A stretch of 42,500 nucleotides of DNA from Chromera velia (Eukaryota; Sar; Chromeraceae), in contig JAHBMJ010000273.1 in NCBI GenBank assembly GCA_018398765.1, positions 5,001 to 47,500 of the forward strand, given 5' to 3'. The position numbers were made by a program, and so were the translations under genes. Positions 11,916-27,453 of this stretch are shown here, in pieces. The notes beneath the pieces are model-generated. The model made no database searches. It was not told the DNA's origin and saw only the letters and a program-made list of their open reading frames with translations. The stretch's first letter is position 1. The number at the start of each line of letters is the position of its first letter.

Positions 11916-14189
11916 AGAGAGGGGGGGACAGCTGGTTTGGCTGACCCCTTCCTGGCACAATGTTTTCTGCTTTTTCCTCTGCGTTCTCCGACACCAGAAA
12001 CCTTCGCCACGGTGTGATATCACTGTCAAAGTCTTCGCCCCCCCCTTCCTCCTCCCCCTCTTCACTAGATTCTCCTCGTCCCCCCTCTATGAGGCTTCCC
12101 CGACTCGCCTCCCTCTGTGCTCTTCTCACAAGTTCCTTCGATTCCTCAAGGGCGGAAACAGAAAACGGTTCCTGCAAAAAATTGAAGAAAGAAAATGATT
12201 CGAGCTCCTCCACGGCAGCTACGGCAGAACTTTCAACAGGATGCAGGTCCTGCAAAAAAGGCAAACGAAAACTGAAGAGAGGCACAGCGAGACGGCCTGC
12301 TTTGATCACGCGCCGAAAAAAGAAAGAAATAGAATAAAAGAAAAGGAAAGGGAAACCAAAAAGAACAACAGAAGGCAGGAGAAGGGATCCCGAAAGAGAG
12401 AGAGAGACAGGAGGAACGAAATTGCAAAAAGGAGGGCAACAAATCCCAAAGCAGACCTTTTTCCCCCCTCTTGTCCTCCGCTCCTCCCTTCTCCTCTCCG
12501 AGTCCTCCTCGTCTGCCTCAACTGCCGACGGATGAGTGTAGAATCCAGGCAGAGGCAAAGGCAAAGCCTGAGGGTCCCCTCCCTCCAATGGAGAAGCGGG
12601 AGACAAAGCAGAGGAAGAAGCAGAAGAAGATTGATGATTTACAGACGCCTCTCCGTCTCCCTCAGAATCTTCATGATCCAAAAAAAGCCGAATTCCCTCA
12701 GGAAGGGATCCAAGGGGAGGCTGCAAAAAGAATGGAGAAAGGGGCTGTGAGAAACTTAAGCAGAGATCACGCTCGCTCATCTTCCCATCTTCCCATTTTT
12801 CTTTTTCAAAACTTCTTCTATGACGCATTGCTAGCTGGAAATCCTCCCGACACCTCTGATAGTTCCTGTGTGTGCATGTTCATTCAAGTTGAGAAGAAAA
12901 CAAACTGCCTTCCAGAAACGAAGGGGAAAAACCGAACGATCCGAGACCCGTCTGATCAATCCAATCATCTGTCCCGGACGAAGGTAGACAGCGGGTTTGG
13001 GGCACAACAAGCACACGGCGGGAGACTCAAAAGAGAGTTTTGGGAGAGGGACAAGGCTCTGCTGACCAATTTCTGAGCGTCTGCATCGCTGATCAACTCC
13101 AATGGATCTGCACGCCTCAAAGAGAAGAGTTTGTACACGAGGATGCAAGGACAGGGTGGGCTATGAAGGAAGGAATCTAGGTCTGTGATACGTGTATGCG
13201 TGAGCGAATCACTGCATGAGTGTGCAAGTGGGAGGACGAAAGGCGGTTGAAAAAAAAAAAACCAGAAAGAGAGGCGTGCGGACAACGTCTATTTTGACTT
13301 CGCAACAGATTCATTTGACCTTTTTGGACCTCCTCGTGCATTGTCTCCAATTTACCTCATTTTCTCAGACCTCTAATTGTGGTGCTTGAGGAGGTTCAAA
13401 ACGATTACAATTTCTCTATCATGTCAAAAGAAAGAAAACATGAAGGAGTCTTTTTTTTGTGGACCCTGTCTGATGTGACGGTACCTTTTTGGTGTTCTGC
13501 AACTAAGTGCACAATGTCAGAGATTTGGGGTTCCCTTCTTGTGCCATCCTCTCCTGCTTGTCCTTTCAGTTGATCTCCCAGGACGTCCTTCCTGAATGAA
13601 CACTCGAGGGGGGCGGGGGGAGTCAAGGTGGGAACGATGAAAGAATCAGTTTTGAACGGCGAGCAGGCAGGGTGCACGCAAGACAGGAAAAGGGGGAAGA
13701 AGAGCTGGAAATATAGAAACACAGATGGGCATATAGATAGATATATAGATACATCGATAGATAGACAGATAGATAGACAGATAGAAACACGGGCGGAGAG
13801 GAGCACACACTCGAAGACTAGAAAGGCATTCGGGTGGGCAAGAGGTGCTGGCCGAAAGAGGAGGTGGACAAAGGGCAAAGTAGTCCGATGCAGGTAAATA
13901 CCCAGCTAGTGGTACTTTGTCTGGGGCTACTGACCAGAAAAGCACGCACAACATTTTCCTCTGTTCCTTCGAAACGCACTGCTCCCACTCTTGGTACGTC
14001 ACTCTCCTGACGGTGAAGCCGAGGCCTTCAAGAATCTGCACGCGGCCGGGGAGATGTGTAGAGAGGGACTTACTTCACAAACTGACATGATATGCCAAGC
14101 CCTCTCCTTCTTTTTCGGCTGAGAGTCGACGGACCCACCCAACTGACGTGAATCCCCAGCTAGAGGCGCAATGCAATGATGCATCAAGC

Positions 14190-14242
<53 letters not shown>

Positions 14243-15001
14243 AAAAGAGAGAGANGGGGGGGGGGAGAGAGAGAGAAGAGAGAGAGAGAGAGAAAACCAC
14301 CATGTCGAAGCCCTTTGCGCAAGATGTTCAGGTAAAAAGAAAATGCCACACAGACGGTGTAATCCAAAGTGCCCCGCCACCCACCCAGTCGCCCGATAAC
14401 CCCCTCACCTTATGTTTCAGGATAGAGACTGCGGTCCTCATATTCGTGTCCCTGCAAAGACGCGAACTCCAACGTTGATAGAGGAAACGGACAGAGAGAC
14501 GCAGTAAGTGAACAACGGCAGTGTTGCATGGAAGCAGTTTCCTACTTTGTGTCAAGGGAGTATGCCATCGATTTACAGACGAAGGAAGGTGAACAGACCA
14601 CGATGGAGTTTCCGTGTATGTAATAATATGGGTATAGTATACACGTGTGCACGGAGTCGGCCTAGTGCATGGAAGGAAAGAAACGCTGGGTGGATGCAAT
14701 CCCCAAGGCATTAAAAGAGGCAGCGAGCCCCTTCCTGGATGACAAAACTTTCACTTCATTCCCACCTGTAGAAGTGGTTCGGCCCGTCCACCTCCACGAT
14801 CAGTCTATTCCCTATCAGGACGTCACAGCTGTAGGGACCCAGGAGAATTTCAGATCTGCAAGACACAGAACGAAACGCAACACCTCCACACATACGCACT
14901 CACTGCCTGTCTCAGTCCGACACACGCGACGTATACACAATGAGAGAGAGGGCCCAGAAAACGAAAACACAAAAAAACAAAACAAACAATAAAAGCCACG
15001 C

Positions 15002-15038
<37 letters not shown>

Positions 15039-15504
15039 GCCCACCTGTGCACGAGCCCCACAGCGTTGAGTGCCTTCGAGACTGCCTTGTGAAATCTTGA
15101 AGACTTTCCCATGAAGTCTGTGTGGGTGACTGGAGAAACACGGCGCACCTGCAAAGATAAACGGGCAATAAAGAGGTGCAAGCGGGGCCATGCAGATGAG
15201 AGGATTGGAGCCAACTGAAGAACCCCGTTTTGCTTTTGTTGTTTCATTGGTGAATAAATGATGAGAGGGGTGAGAAGAAGGAAATTACACCTGCATGCAA
15301 AAGAGAAACAGGACAGGTGTGTCCAATGGACCTGCCGATGGCCGGGTGACTCTAGATGGACAAATCAGGTGACAAATAGAGCAAATCATGCTCATGCTCT
15401 GGTTCTCTTCTTTCCCGCTTGCGCATCCGAATCTTTCGGCCAGACCTTCCGGAGAAAATCCTTGGACTTGAAGGGCAAGCGCTGGAAGGCGTCGGTGTGC
15501 TGCA

Positions 15505-15565
<61 letters not shown>

Positions 15566-16807
15566 CACACAACAAACAAACAAACAAACACACAGAGATA
15601 CGCGAAATCGGACACTGTCTGACTTTCTCTGCGAAGAGTTCGATTGGCCGAAAAGAGCGAAGTGCAAGGAAAAAGGAAATACAGAAGAAAGAAAGAGAAA
15701 GAATGCCCAAAACAAACAAAGACACAAAAAAAGAAAGGCTGAAAATCGAAGAAGCCAGCATGCGCATACCAGCAGGCAAAAGAAAACCACCAAATCCTCA
15801 CACAACAATAGACTGAGGGTCTTCTCATCGCATCAATAATACATAGGACGCTTTCCAAAACATACGTGCGTTTTTCCCCCAATCCCGCGAAAAGGCAGGA
15901 GAAAAGAAGAAGCGAAAAAGCCAAAAGAATCCAGCACAACCAGCCCTTTCTTCCAGTCTGTGAGTCGACCTGACCAGCCCGCAGAAAGACAGCAAAGACA
16001 GTAGTGTGAAGGACAGAGGAATTGACTGACTGACCAGAAGACGAAGCCAAAGGTCGATGATCTGAAGTTGACTCACGGACTCGAGAGGCACCGAGCGACT
16101 GAGAGAACAAAGTGAAGAGGTAAATACGGAAAGCAAGGAGACGGAAGAGGTAGCCGGGGAGGAGAGAAGAGAAGCCTCTCTCTTACCAGACGCCAAAATA
16201 TGATACTACATCGACCAAAAAATAATGGACGGCAGGAGGCAAGAATTAAGTAGGTCAAGAGCGAACCGATCTCATTTTTCATTTCAACTACGCGCATTTC
16301 CCATTCATTCTTCGACCAAAGACCAAAGACCCGATCGTTGGAGCCGTTTCAACGACATCGAAGATGGATCGCTGTAACGAAACCACGACGACACGGTCAT
16401 GTTTAGGGAGAAAGAAAAAAATTGAGAGAGCGATCCTTTGTGTTCTCATCTCACCTGTATTCAGATGCGGTATTCAGAAGAGACGCGAAGACGTCCTCTT
16501 TCCACCGAAGCTTCGTTCCTGCATGCGGGCGGTGCATGCAGTCAGAGAGACAGCAGGCAAGATATACTATGAAACAGCATCTGCAGATTGGTGAAGAAAG
16601 AGGCACTCGCTAAGCACAACAAGAGAAAACCAAAGATCAGACAAACAGACCTGTATCAGCTATTGCTACAGCATGCAGCACGTTGAAGAGACCTTCCGCC
16701 TGCAGTCGGTGCTGTCCCTCGAAAACTTTCCCCATCAGGACATCCCAACAGTACTGGGGGCAGTGGCGCAGTTTGGCAGCTGCAACGAGGGCTTGCGCTG
16801 CCTGCAT

Positions 16808-16847
<40 letters not shown>

Positions 16848-17283
16848 GAAAGAAGGAAGGAAGGAAGAAAGAAAGAGACTCAAGGGACGCAAAAGGGACA
16901 TGCAAGAACAACTCACAGGGGGGATGATGAAACAACGGACGGGAATCCAACAGCCGAGAATCCGACGCAGAAAACGTAAAAGCGACACACTGCATTCTGC
17001 GTTTGCTGTTTTCTTCGTTTCCGACAGAAAAAGACGCAAACAGAAGAGCGACCGCGAGGAAGGAAGGCAAGGGAAAACCGACCAGGCCCGGGGTGATGTC
17101 CCACTGTTTTGCCATCAGCGTTTGCCAGAGGCGACTGAGGAAGAGGACGTCCCGATATCCCAATTCTGCAGGAAGAGGGAAGGAAAAGGCTTCATGAGAG
17201 ATCGGAAGATTAAGAGTGAAAGTGAGCCAGTAGATCGCCCCCCTGAGTCCCAAATAGAGACACACAGAAAGACTCAATGTACA

Positions 17284-17321
<38 letters not shown>

Positions 17322-20300
17322 ACACAGAGGGAGGGGGGGCGGGGTATAGAAAGGCAGACACGGAGACAAAGAGAGAGTCCACGACATGAAGGAGATCTAC
17401 TTACCTGCCAGACCGCAGGAGGCTGCAACAAGGTCGCGAGCCTGCAGAAACACACAGATGCACCAAGACAGAGAGAAAGAAACACAGCGCGCACTCTTGC
17501 GTGGCGTCCGCAGTGAAACGTCTCTCCGTTCCCCTCTCTGGCTGAAAGCTTGTCGGATACAGCCCAAATGTCTGTAAACACACAAATACATGCATACACC
17601 ATGTACACGTGCCTTCAGGCCTCCGATAGGCTGTTGGTCCCAAGAATGGAACCAACAACGTATGACAGAGCAGAAGAGAACGGAAAAAATTAGTTGTCAA
17701 CATGATCCTTTCGTCCAATCCCCTGACACACTGCGCGATAGCAAACAACAAGAACAGACACAAACAGCGACAGACGGGCCCCAACACACAAGGCAGAACG
17801 AAAGAACAATTCAGGAAACAACCGTGAAGGCGCGCGCGTGCGCGCGCACACACACACACACACACAAACCCACCTGGAGGGTCGTCATGAAAGTGCTCAC
17901 GTGCTTCAGACTGCGTCGCACGAAGGTCCTCTTGTACACGCCCAACTTGTCTGCGTATACGGAACCACAAGATGTTGTACGATTAATTTTTATCCTTGAA
18001 AGTGTTGGTTGCACTGTTGCATGCTCCCAACTTAGATGTCTCAAAATGCACACGTTTGTGAAAGCCACTTTGTATGCCTCCTTGCGCATACACACGTGCT
18101 GATATGGCCAGGCACATATTGGCTAACTGTCGTGTCTCTCTAGGAAACATCGAAGTGCCGCGACAGACTCGACTCGCAAATGAACGTCGGACTTCAATAG
18201 GGTAAGAAAGCTGCTTCTTTCAACCTCCCACCCTTTTCCTCCCGTCTCCTTTTTTCAAGAGCGACAGAGAAGCGCACCGAGTGGTCAAGAACAAGAAGAC
18301 AGGCCCTTCTGAAAAAATGGAATCCGTGAGGCAACTCTTCTTGCGACGACGTGTCTTTTCGGTGTTTCGAAGAAGATTTGAGAATTGCATGACTTACAGA
18401 GAGAGCGGAGATACCGACACAGGGAAGTCGGAGTGAAGAGTTGCACCTGCAAAAGGGAAGAAAAAAGGAAGGGAAGCAGAAGGAAGACAGACAATTTGTG
18501 CAGGGCCCCGACAAGTCAAATGCATTCCTTCCCTCCCTCCTTCCCACAGAAACGAATGGGGACACCTATCACCCCACCTTTCATGTTCCTTCATCTCCCA
18601 TATGTCCCAAGCGCAACGACCCTCCAACCCTTCCTCCCACCCCCTCCCCCTCCCCCTCGGACCCTTTCTTTGGAGTGCCTCATCAAATCCTTGAACAGGA
18701 CTTCGTGCTTGATGCCTGAGCAAGGAGCAACCGGACAATCACACATGCACACGTCAAAAGAGTAATACACCACATGAACCCAAAAAGCAAGCACGGAACG
18801 CATAAAGGTGCGGACAAGAAGCTACATAGGAAAGATTAGTGGGCTCAGTGAGGCAGCAGGAGAGGCCCAAATCGATCGAAAAAGCGATTCCTGCTTGCGT
18901 TCGTCAAAGGAGGAAAAAACAGAGACTGCGATTAATATTGACGTCGAGTACAGGGAGAGGCATGTCTCCAGGTCAACAGAGCCTTCCCTACGCAGCAGGA
19001 AACCGACTAACCGAGCTTGCCGCACGCATGCGCCACACTGGCAATGTCGTCAGTTGAGAGGAGGTGGAGCCTTTGGAGAACCTGCAACCATATCACGACC
19101 ACCCATGCAAACCACAAACAAAGGAATCGGTACACAAACATGCGTATGTACACAGAGAGACAGGCAGAGAGATGGGGCCTACGCTGGCGTGACGTAAAGA
19201 GAGTCACACAATGTGCAAGAAACACCTCAACCAACCAGTGAAGTAGCTCACCAATCCCACCTCCCCCCTGCACAGTCCTCGACACCCACCTGCGTTGTAA
19301 TGAAGGGCTCGAAGTCTTTCGAATTGTAACCTGACATGCCTGCACGGTCATTTGCACACAAACAGGGAAGTTCATCTCATGCGGAACAGTGCGTTGCAGT
19401 GTGCATGACGATATGAAATCGCAATCGTTTTTGGATTTACATACGAACACGCGTAGACTGTTCTTTGACTTCACAGGATGCACACATGCAGAAGCAAAGA
19501 TCCGTAAAAAACGACAACGCACATCTGGAGTGGTGTGGTATTGACAAAGAGCCCACTCATGCAGTGCCGATAGACGGATAGCCGCACTGACAAAAAGGTC
19601 GGAGACCGGCAAAAACGAGAAAGGCAACTGAGGAAAATGAGAAGGAAAAAACAAATGGGTACGTGAATTGATGAATGAATGAATGAGTCGATTTTTGGAT
19701 CGACAAAGAGGGGCCAGAAAGCGACAAAAAGTAAATGCACGAAGAAAAGCAAACTGCCGCAAGAAAATGATAAGCTACTTCCACTGGCTTTGTTGGATTG
19801 AGGACCCCCTTGCCTCGACTCGCCCCGTCTCTCTCTCTCTCTCTCTCTCTCTCGACTGACTGAAGGCTCGGAGGATCATCGCCAACGTCTGTCCGTCTGC
19901 CTCCTTGTCGCCTGTCTTTTCTGCACGGGACCCTGCCTGCAACCATCCATCCATCCATCGATTCATCCATTCGATCGATCATGCAGATGCTGATCGTGTC
20001 AGACCCTCAACCTGCCGGTCCGTTGGGTGTGGTCTAGTGGGTCTGTCGCGTGTGAAGCGAGCGCCTTTGCCTGCCGCACATTCTTCCACGTGCCCCTGCA
20101 CGTGTAGTGTGAGCTGTAAGCTCAATGCACGCAAAATGAATTGGTCCAAGGTGAATGGAATTCGCCAAACGAATCAAAAGGGGCAAAGACAAACAGACAG
20201 AGCTGGGAACAGAGCTGCATCCATGTCCTGCATCCACACCTGTTTCATCATTGAGACAAGGACGAAAAAGACGCGGCGATCCTGAAGGCCCATCTTTGCA

Positions 20301-23300
20301 AACGCGTGCGCTGCAGTCATGCAGAGAGCAAAGAAAGGAAAGCATGTTTCAAATTCAAATGAAGTTTCTACGAGAGTAACAGACATTTATTTGTTGCCCT
20401 CGGCATATGCATATCTGTGTGTGTGTGCGTGCGCGCGCGCGCTCGTGTGCGCTCGTAGAGGCTTGTTTGTCCAGAAACACGGGGGAGTCCAGAATTCTCC
20501 CTAATCAGAGTGCCAAACCGACGATGCACTTTCTTCGCATGGCCGTCAATTTGCTCACGCTCGAGAAATCCACAATTCGTGTCTCTTCGTTTTTCGGGAT
20601 GGACGAACGGAAATGCATTTATTATTGTTCAAGTGTGTCTTCCCTGCGGAAAACCCATCATCCAGCCACTTTCATGGACAAAGAAGAGATGTAAGTCAAC
20701 GACCCCACAAAGACCGACAGACCTATTTGGGATAAAGACCTCAGGCTGAAAGAGAAGTGAGGCAGATTTCTTCCAATTGTGCCCCGAAATATAATCTCAT
20801 CTGCAGCATAACCGAAACAAAACAATTGCACAGAATCAAGAGAAGAGAAGAGAAGAGAAGAGAAGAGACGAGAAGAGAAGAGAAGAGAAGAGAAGAGAAA
20901 AGAAGAGGAGAGAAAAAAGAGGAGACGGAATAAACCATCATGCACCTAGCGCTCCCACCTGCAGTGTCAACAGCTGCGTATGTATGTGTGCGTGTGTGTA
21001 CGTGTATGTTCCTTTGTCCCTTTTCCGTTGTCTTGTCTAGATTCTTGTCTGATCGATCTGTATGTCTGCTTTCAGTGCGATTTTGTTTGATTCGAGGGAG
21101 ATCTTCCTTTGTGTTGCTTTGTCATTTATTTTGTCAAGAGGGCGACACCACAAGGAAAGGAGAACACCATGCAGGCATCAACTCTCTAGCTAACTTGCAC
21201 CCTTGACTGAATGTCTGACACACAAGAGAGAGAGCCGCGTTTTCTTTTTTTTTTTTCCTGTCTGCTCCCTCCCCTTCTGTTCTCTCCCAGTCCTCTCCTC
21301 ACCCGCAATGGAGGCAAAAAGGTCCCTGTTCCGGATTTCCAACCTGCACCCACAAAGAAATCCTCTAGCTCTGAGACTTACCCACCAAAATTGAATGCAA
21401 CTCTAGCCCCCGTCTACGAGCGGGGCCGCGGAGTAAGAGAAAGAACAAAAGAGAAGACGGCAGAGGACGGGAGGAAGGCGGAAAGGAAGGAAAACAGAAA
21501 TGAAAGGAACCGAAATTCCATGCTTCCTTTCTTCTCCTCTACCTTGCTTGCTCTTTCGCGCCGAAGCTGCCTTCCAGCCCACGGGAGCATTTTCTTGCCC
21601 TCCTTTCTTTCAACGATGCACATGACACGCATGTAGATTGCAGCGCTAAGGTTTCTCAGCAAAGAGGCGAGACACTTGGACAGACATCAGGAGGAAGAAA
21701 ACGGGGAGCAATGTAAATGACCTCGAAAAAGCACTCGCCAGGTTTGCCAGCTCTCTGCAGAAACAGCCACCGCAGCACGGAAATGTTCAAAAGAGAATGT
21801 ACAGACTGTTGCTTTGAAATGGAAACTTTTTTTTCACCCTCTGCATGACCAAACACAGCAGCAACGCAGCATTTGGCAGGGCGACATGTCAATTCACCAA
21901 AGTCCTCTTCAACATCAACAGGATTTGCTCTGCAGCCAGCAAAAGGCGAAAGGGAGAAACGAAACGGAAAGTCGTCCCCATTTTTCATGGGTTCTCTGCG
22001 ACAGGCTGCCCCTCTCGCGTATTTCTGCGCACTTTTATTGTCGCCATACGTTTATTCAAGCGAAGAAAAAAGTTTTTCTGCATTGGACACATAATCATCT
22101 TCTCCCTTTCCTGGGCCTTCGACGCTCTACAAAAGCAGCACATTCCTCCTCCAGTCACCAACAGATCTTTCTCCCGCCCTTACTCTGTCTGCCACAGACT
22201 GACTGACTGACTCTCCATTGAAGTCTCCCATCTTTCTTGTCGCCATCATCCCTATTCTTTTGAACAGAGCGTCATGCTTCACCCCTGCCTTCGCATACGC
22301 CCCAGCCACATTTGATAAGGACTGCGCAGAACTCTCGCGTACCTTGGCACAGAACTGCATCCAACTCTCAAACACAGAAAAACAAGAAAGAGGCATATGT
22401 CAACAAGACAAGATCGTTCGGAAGGCAACAGGCATTAAAAAAACGTACCTGAAATGCTAGGAATAAAACAAATGTATTTCGTGACCATATCCTCCTCACA
22501 GGCTTCTTTCACAATATAGAAAGGGGAGGGAAAGGAAAGTACAAGACGTCGCCTTCTTCCTGCATGCAACACAAGACGCCAGCCAACAATGAAGCCCTCA
22601 GTGAACCTTCCCTTTGAAGGTCAAACTAAACCCCCGCATGTTTTCTTCTCTCGTACCTACCCGAGGGGCAATCTCTGCGAAAAGTCTAGGCTCGATGAAC
22701 TCCAGCTTGGCGAATGCGTTCACCAGGTTGCTCATATTCTGTTGGTTGGGAGCAACAAAGGGGGGATCAAATGCACATGCAGAGGGTATACACACAGACA
22801 AAGAAACATGCGGAAGAAAGGAGAGGGAGAAATTTGCTCAAAAGAAGGGGCGGAAGGCGAGAAACAGAGAGAAATGTAGTACGAACAGAGCAACGAGTCC
22901 TGAAACCTCACAAGCTGTCACGCGCGAGTGCGTCACAGACTGACAAGAAGGGGGGTCAGGTGAGGGAAGAAATTTGCTTTTCTGCCTAGCTTCTGCAATT
23001 GTGCTTCCTACCAACCTGGGTGTTCAGCTCGTCTGCCTTCACGACTGCGCAGTCGGCAATGGATCTGCAGAGATTCTCGGGATAAAGGGGAAGAAGGAAC
23101 ATCGATGCCAAGTTCATAGAGACCTTTCTAGTCACCTGAGTTGCACTGAAGGTTCATGAGTCATAATGTGTATTTATGCCAACAGTGGCCAAAGATCTCG
23201 GATCACACTGGAGCCATGTGTAGGTGGTTCCCTTTCTCCTTCTCCTAACCTTGTGGAGGCCTCTTCTTTGTTCTTCCGGTTTCTTTTCGCGCTACATTTT

Positions 23301-25161
23301 CTCCACACTCCCCATCTGCTTGCCACACTGCCATTTCATCCGCTTAAAGTCCTAGTCTCTGTGAACTTCACCACCCCCGTCACATCAGACCACATATACA
23401 AGAAACAAACATACCTGTGCATGCTTAGCATCTTGAAATCAAAGCAGACACCCGCATTCATGGATGGGCACACCTGAGAAGCGCCAGATTGCGGATTTCC
23501 ATCTGGGCGTAGGCGTTTGCGACAATTGCGAGCTCTGTGGCCGAAAAGCTCCCACTTTGGAGCGCTGCATGCTGAGCTGCTGCTTGGAAAAGCTGCGACA
23601 TTCAGACACACCTCCAGTCAATGGGGACGTTATCTCACCTCGATCAACATCGGAAAGGGATTTCAGGACAGGAAAGAGAGCAGATGAAATGGGCCTGATA
23701 AAAAGAAGAGGAATCGCAGTGTGAAGATGATCGCTAATGTCAGAGAGAAAAAAACGAAGAAGAAACATTGAGAGACGAGAAGGAGGCTGCCCTTTTAGTG
23801 GTCGAGTCTGCTGACCTTCTCATGAGGAAAACGCAGAAAGGCGAACGTGTTGAGAAGGAAGAGGAAGTCTGTGGGTGTGAACGTTTTCGCAAGAGCAGCA
23901 CTCCTGAAAGAAACACCCACAGACAGACAGGCCGACAGGAAGACGGTCAATCAACCAGCTAGATTGATCAATTCACACACAGAGCGGAATAGGGCAGGCG
24001 GGCAGGAGATGAGTTGAGGTGGGGGTCCTTTCATTGTCAAAAAGAAGGGAGGGAGGGAGGGAGGGAGGGAGGAAGGGAGTGAGGGAGGGAAGAAAAGGAA
24101 AAGGACAGCCGATCCAGAAAGGGTCCCCGAATGAACCCGGATTTGTCTTGCTTTGCCTGTCTCTCTGTACCTTCTTGCCCCCTTTCATTGAAGCTACAGT
24201 TTCCTTGTCTTCACTGCACGAAATGCTCTCTCTGTTTTTGAATCAGTTTTTCTGATAAGTGAAGTTGCCTGTTCTAGAACTTCCACCTTCCTTCTTGCCA
24301 ATAGAACAAACATCTTCCGTCTCGCTCATAGAGAAGTCTTTAAACACGACCGAGGCTACGAAAAGACACACCTGTCTCCGGCCTTTTTGAGGAAAGCAGG
24401 GAAAACGGGATGCGAGTCCAGTCGAAGGTGCAAAAGTCTGATGGCCCTGCAGTCAGTGATGAGATCAAGAACACCGAACGTTGCTTCGTTTCCGTTTGCT
24501 CAACGAACTCACTAAGAAGAGCAAGGAAGGGAGGGTAACCCAGAAATAAGGGAAGCTCCCTCCGAAAGAAGCCGAGTGTCCCTCGGCCGATGCAAGCCTA
24601 CTCGTGTCAACTCAGAACCCTGTTCGTGTCTTTTTCCCCTGTGTCACATGGGAACCGCGCCGTCACCGCAGACGCATTGACTTCGTTTCCCTTCCAGCTC
24701 GCTCTCTCTCAAATTCTCTAGGAGAACGCGACCAGATCCACAGCAGACAGGAGGAACCGGGCCAGAAGGCCCTCTGTCCAGACATACTGTGTCTCCCCAC
24801 AAAACCAACCGAACGCATCTCCGGATGCTCGTGGCATCCAAATCCTTCATGTCCTGCACGCACACACATACACAGGGGACAAAAAAAAAGAACGAGGGCG
24901 GATCGATCGAGGCATACAATCAAACAGGCAAGTACCGGGATCAGCGCCGAATAAGAAACAGTGCGGAGAGAATGCATATGCATAGGAATGCCGGGTCAGA
25001 TGCTGCCTCCAAATGAATGCTGGAGGGAGAGAGGACGAACTGCATGGAGGAACAAAAGAGGTGCATGCAGGCGCGGATCTAGATATGCCTTTTTCCCTCT
25101 CCGTAGTCTCCCTCTTTCTCATTTACCTCGACACGCACACACACAAGCACACGCACACACG

Positions 25162-25236
<75 letters not shown>

Positions 25237-25237
25237 T

Positions 25238-25276
<39 letters not shown>

Positions 25277-25335
25277 ACACTCACACACACACTCACAAAC
25301 ACACACACACACGCACGCACTCACTCTCACACACA

Positions 25336-25370
<35 letters not shown>

Positions 25371-26148
25371 GGCGCACGACGCTCCTTTGCATTGATTTCG
25401 CCTTTCCTATGTTGGGCCAGGTGAAAGGGACAAAAGACGTCATAGACAGTAACCAAAAGAACGAGGCACTGAGGGCATTGTGATTCCTTCAACATGCAGG
25501 TCCTTTTCCTTTAGCATTTCAGAAGGGATGGGCCCCTAGCTTCTACTGACTTCCACGATTTTGGAGTAGAGCATCCAGAGCGTTTTGCGGGGGCGCAATC
25601 CCAACTTCCCGCAAGCATGCACAACGGATACTGTGCACACTCACATAGACACCACAAAGGGAGGAGGGAGGGGAATGGACATACAGGCGTCACACAATGC
25701 AGGGAAGGAAAGCAAGGAAATTGCAGACAGAAACAAACAGTGCTCGCAGTCAGAACACTGTTGCTAGCATATCAAGATTCATTTAGTGATCAAATGGAGA
25801 AATGGTACACGAAACATAAAAGAGTCTGCCGGAGTTTTCAGGGAAAAAGCGAGAGTCTGTGCGAAACCACCGATAGTCTATGATAGCAAGTTCTCAATAC
25901 AGACGAGGTCTGGTCGAACACGGTCGTGCACTGTCTCATATCTCATCGCTTCGCACTTCCCTCCCACCTGCGTCCCTCGAGGAAACTGCGAATTCGGATT
26001 GCCTCACAACTCGGAGCAGGGAGGTTGCAGTGGTGCCGTGGACTTCTTTGCCGGGATACCTGCACACTCGCTTGCGTACACTCACTCACATGCACGCACA
26101 CACAGACAGAGACGTGGAGAAAGGAATCGAAGGAACTCAGCTTGAGAT

Positions 26149-26192
<44 letters not shown>

Positions 26193-27422
26193 GACCACAC
26201 AGAAAACAAAAGCAACACTGCCTGCGAGTGCGCTCGCCGCATTCGTTTTCGGCAACCCCCTGGCACAGAGAGGAAGGGAAAAACTGTCCAGGTGGAGGAG
26301 GATGGAGACATCCACAAGAGCAAAAAAGACAGGACGCACAAAACAAAAAAACAAAGGAACAGAGACTGAGAAACGTGACTGAAAGGAAAGGAAAAACGAC
26401 CCACGCCGCAATGTTCTGAAGGATTTCTGCCACGTCCGATGGCAAGAGCGGTTTCGTTTTATCTCTCGCCTGCACTCACGAGAACGTTTCACATCGCAGC
26501 TCATTCACTTTTTTCACTCAGGAGAGGACAGCAAAGCTACGGCTGTTGCCCTGTCTGCACCCCTTTGTCCATTCTCTCTTGTACGAAAAGAAACGAAAAA
26601 GATAAGCAAGACAAAGAAATAATAGAAACGCATGAACGACCCACCGCCCCACACAAAATGGAATAAGATTGGAAATCGCAGCAGAGGGAGGGAAGCAATG
26701 GCCCCTTACTGAGCCGTGCAAATAGCAGGCCTGGCTGACCAACAAAAAAGAAAACGGTAACCTCATTGAAAAAAGAGGTTCGGCGGACAAAGGAAGGAAA
26801 GCAACCTAAATCGGGATGGGTTGATCTTTCTACATAGCATGCCGCACTCAACCAACGCATCCGAGCAGCCAACCAGAACCGATGACAATTGAAGAAAGCA
26901 AAAATGTCGCGCGCCATAGAAAAAAAAAGAGAAGACGCAATCCCCGAAAGAAGACAATGGACCTACTCGTGCACACACAGCCTCCCAGTACTCTGCATTG
27001 AAAGGAACTTCTTGAAGTTCTGCAGAGAGCAGAGAGAGAAAGAGAAAGAGTGGCTGGGAGCTCATCATTCGAGGAGATGTGGAAAGACGCACAGGCAAAC
27101 TAAATCAAAGTCGGAGACGCAGCAAGAAAGATGGGCAGACAGAAAGATAGACAGACAACCCAACAAAAGGAGAAAGGACGGACAGATATGCAGATAAATG
27201 GCCTGTGCGACCGGTGAGCAGAGAGGCAGATGGAGACATTTGTATCTGGCAATAGTACATATCCAAAAAGAGAGAACAGTTCACCGCCAAGCACATCCGA
27301 AAAAGCCGACATGAAAAAGAGGGAAGGTGTACTAACTCACTGACTTTGGAACGTTCTCACGAGTGTGTGTCTGTCTATCGAGGGAACCTGACTGAGGGGA
27401 GGGAGGTCCTGCAAACACACAC

Positions 27423-27453
<31 letters not shown>

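Noticed and set aside
11518-12828. A single 436-aa exon on the - strand
   Set aside because: The frame crosses GA/CT repeats and hydrophobic junk; strong donors and acceptors divide it into three exons with consistent phases.
25079-25483. His/Thr-rich and Cys/Val-rich frames
   Set aside because: Repeat translation inside a RAP-gene intron.
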